Below are positions 63,251-64,000 of a stretch of 64,000 bases of DNA, in pieces. Position numbers and translations under genes: made by a program. The notes under the pieces were generated by a model. That model was given only the letters and a program-made list of their open reading frames with translations, was not told the origin of the DNA and searched no databases. How positions within the stretch are numbered: position 1 is the stretch's first letter; each line of letters begins with the position of its first letter. Origin of the DNA: Tersicoccus phoenicis (GTDB lineage Bacteria; Actinomycetota; Actinomycetes; Actinomycetales; Micrococcaceae); the NCBI RefSeq assembly GCF_001968835.1, contig NZ_MRDE01000072.1, positions 1-64,000 on the forward strand, written 5' to 3'.

Positions 63251-64000
63251 CAGTGGCCCACTCGCTGCGGCTGCGCCCCGGCCGGCACGGTCGCCCACCG
63301 CTCCTCCAGCTCCTTCTCCGCCCGGTTCGGGACGAACCCGGCCGGCGCGTAGATCCGGGAGGGAACCGGGGCGTCCTCCGTGTCCGCACCACCACCGGCA
63401 CGCAACGCCCGCACGGTGGTCACGATCGCGGCGACGATGACGATGATCGACAACGTCACGAACACGATCGACAGGGTGCCCTGGATGACGGTGTTGCGGA
63501 CCACCGCCTCCATGGCGGCGGTGGTCTTGGCGGTGCCGAAGCTGGTCTTCCCGGCGGCGAGCGCATCGCGGAAGGCGGCGTTCTGGGCCCAGTAGCCCAC
63601 GGCGGGCACCGGGGAGAAGATCTTGAACATCGACGCGGTGATCGTCACGACGGCGGCGAATGCGAGCGGGAGGGCCACCACCCAGAGCCGACCGACCACG
63701 CCGCGTTTGGCGATGATCGCCATGCAGACCGCGAGCGCGATGGCCGCCAGGAGCTGGTTGGCGATGCCGAACAGCGGGAACAGCGTGTTGATCCCGCCCA
63801 GCGGGTCGGTGACGCCCATGATCAGGATGGCGCCCCAGGCGGCCACCATGATCGCCGTCGTGATCCACGAACCGGCGGTCCAGGAGGTGTCCCGGAACCG
63901 CGGGAACACGTTGCCGAGGGAGTCCTGCAGCATGAACCGGGCGACCCGGGTGCCCGCGTCCACGGCCGTGAGGATGAACAGCGCCTCGAACATGATGGCG
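63250..64000 (-). CDS. cstA: CstA-family carbon starvation transporter (3' part)
   Basis: This is the C-terminal ~250 residues of a large membrane transporter; the start is beyond the right edge. Visible are FEALFILTAVDAGTRVARFM, GGINTLFPLFGIANQLLAAI (family signature), several hydrophobic helices (LWVVALPLAFAAVVTITASM, LSIVFVTLSIIVIVAAIV) and a polar tail. CstA proteins take up pyruvate or peptides under carbon limitation. CstA and the neighbouring ybdD are a standard pair. Confidence 0.92.
   Translation of the reverse strand, partial: AIMFEALFILTAVDAGTRVARFMLQDSLGNVFPRFRDTSWTAGSWITTAIMVAAWGAILIMGVTDPLGGINTLFPLFGIANQLLAAIALAVCMAIIAKRGVVGRLWVVALPLAFAAVVTITASMFKIFSPVPAVGYWAQNAAFRDALAAGKTSFGTAKTTAAMEAVVRNTVIQGTLSIVFVTLSIIVIVAAIVTTVRALRAGGGADTEDAPVPSRIYAPAGFVPNRAEKELEERWATVPAGAQPQRVGH

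Overview
The window comes from a high-GC, flagellated actinomycete. The signs are GTG and TTG starts, pervasive ATGA/GTGA stop-start overlaps, likely leaderless promoters, a GlgE alpha-glucan pathway, CarD, SenX3-RegX3 and a DUF2516 membrane protein. The genus cannot be fixed from these data: only about 150 nt of 16S rRNA lies at the left edge, on the minus strand. No phage, IS element or CRISPR array was seen.

Left third (1-31 kb). A 16S rRNA 5' end with two promoters sits just downstream of a GlgE-pathway operon (glgE, treS, and maltokinase joined in frame to glgB). glgP is divergent and glgX convergent. TreS makes maltose, maltokinase phosphorylates it, GlgE extends glucan chains, GlgB branches them, and GlgP and GlgX degrade them. 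Then follow rlmB, cysS, ispF, an ispD with an extra degenerate IspD-like N-terminal half, carD, a lipoprotein, senX3-regX3 facing phoU across a PHO-box-like repeat, gpmA, a Cys/Met PLP enzyme, an SDR, tmk-holB, a secreted TAP-like hydrolase and tRNA-Thr(CGT).

Right half (31-62.4 kb). This is a nearly complete flagellar cluster. It holds fliA with a second flgN-like gene, then a long minus-strand series (fliC, fliD, fliS, a fliT-position gene, flgB, flgC, fliE-J, a NlpC/P60-lysozyme protein, fliK, flgD, flgE, flbD, motA, motB, fliM-R, flhB, flhA, a P-loop-less flhF, csrA) and a plus-strand flgN-flgK-flgL-fliW operon. Four promoter-like sites share a sigma28 form, T(T/A)AC-N15-GCC(G/A)ATAG, and precede fliC, flgB, fliM and flgN. 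This suggests that one FliA sigma factor drives basal-body, export and filament genes alike. The fliC leader carries a hairpin with GGA in its loop and a second GGA in the Shine-Dalgarno; with csrA and fliW present, this outlines a CsrA-FliW-flagellin circuit. No chemotaxis genes and no flgF/flgG are present. A zeta-type toxin-antitoxin pair sits between fliC and flgN.

The right edge holds a hypothetical gene, ybdD and the 3' part of cstA. The most unusual items are the maltokinase-GlgB single reading frame, the double IspD, the sigma28 site series, the CsrA leader, the degenerate FlhF, the second FlgN and a long perfect inverted repeat upstream of tmk.
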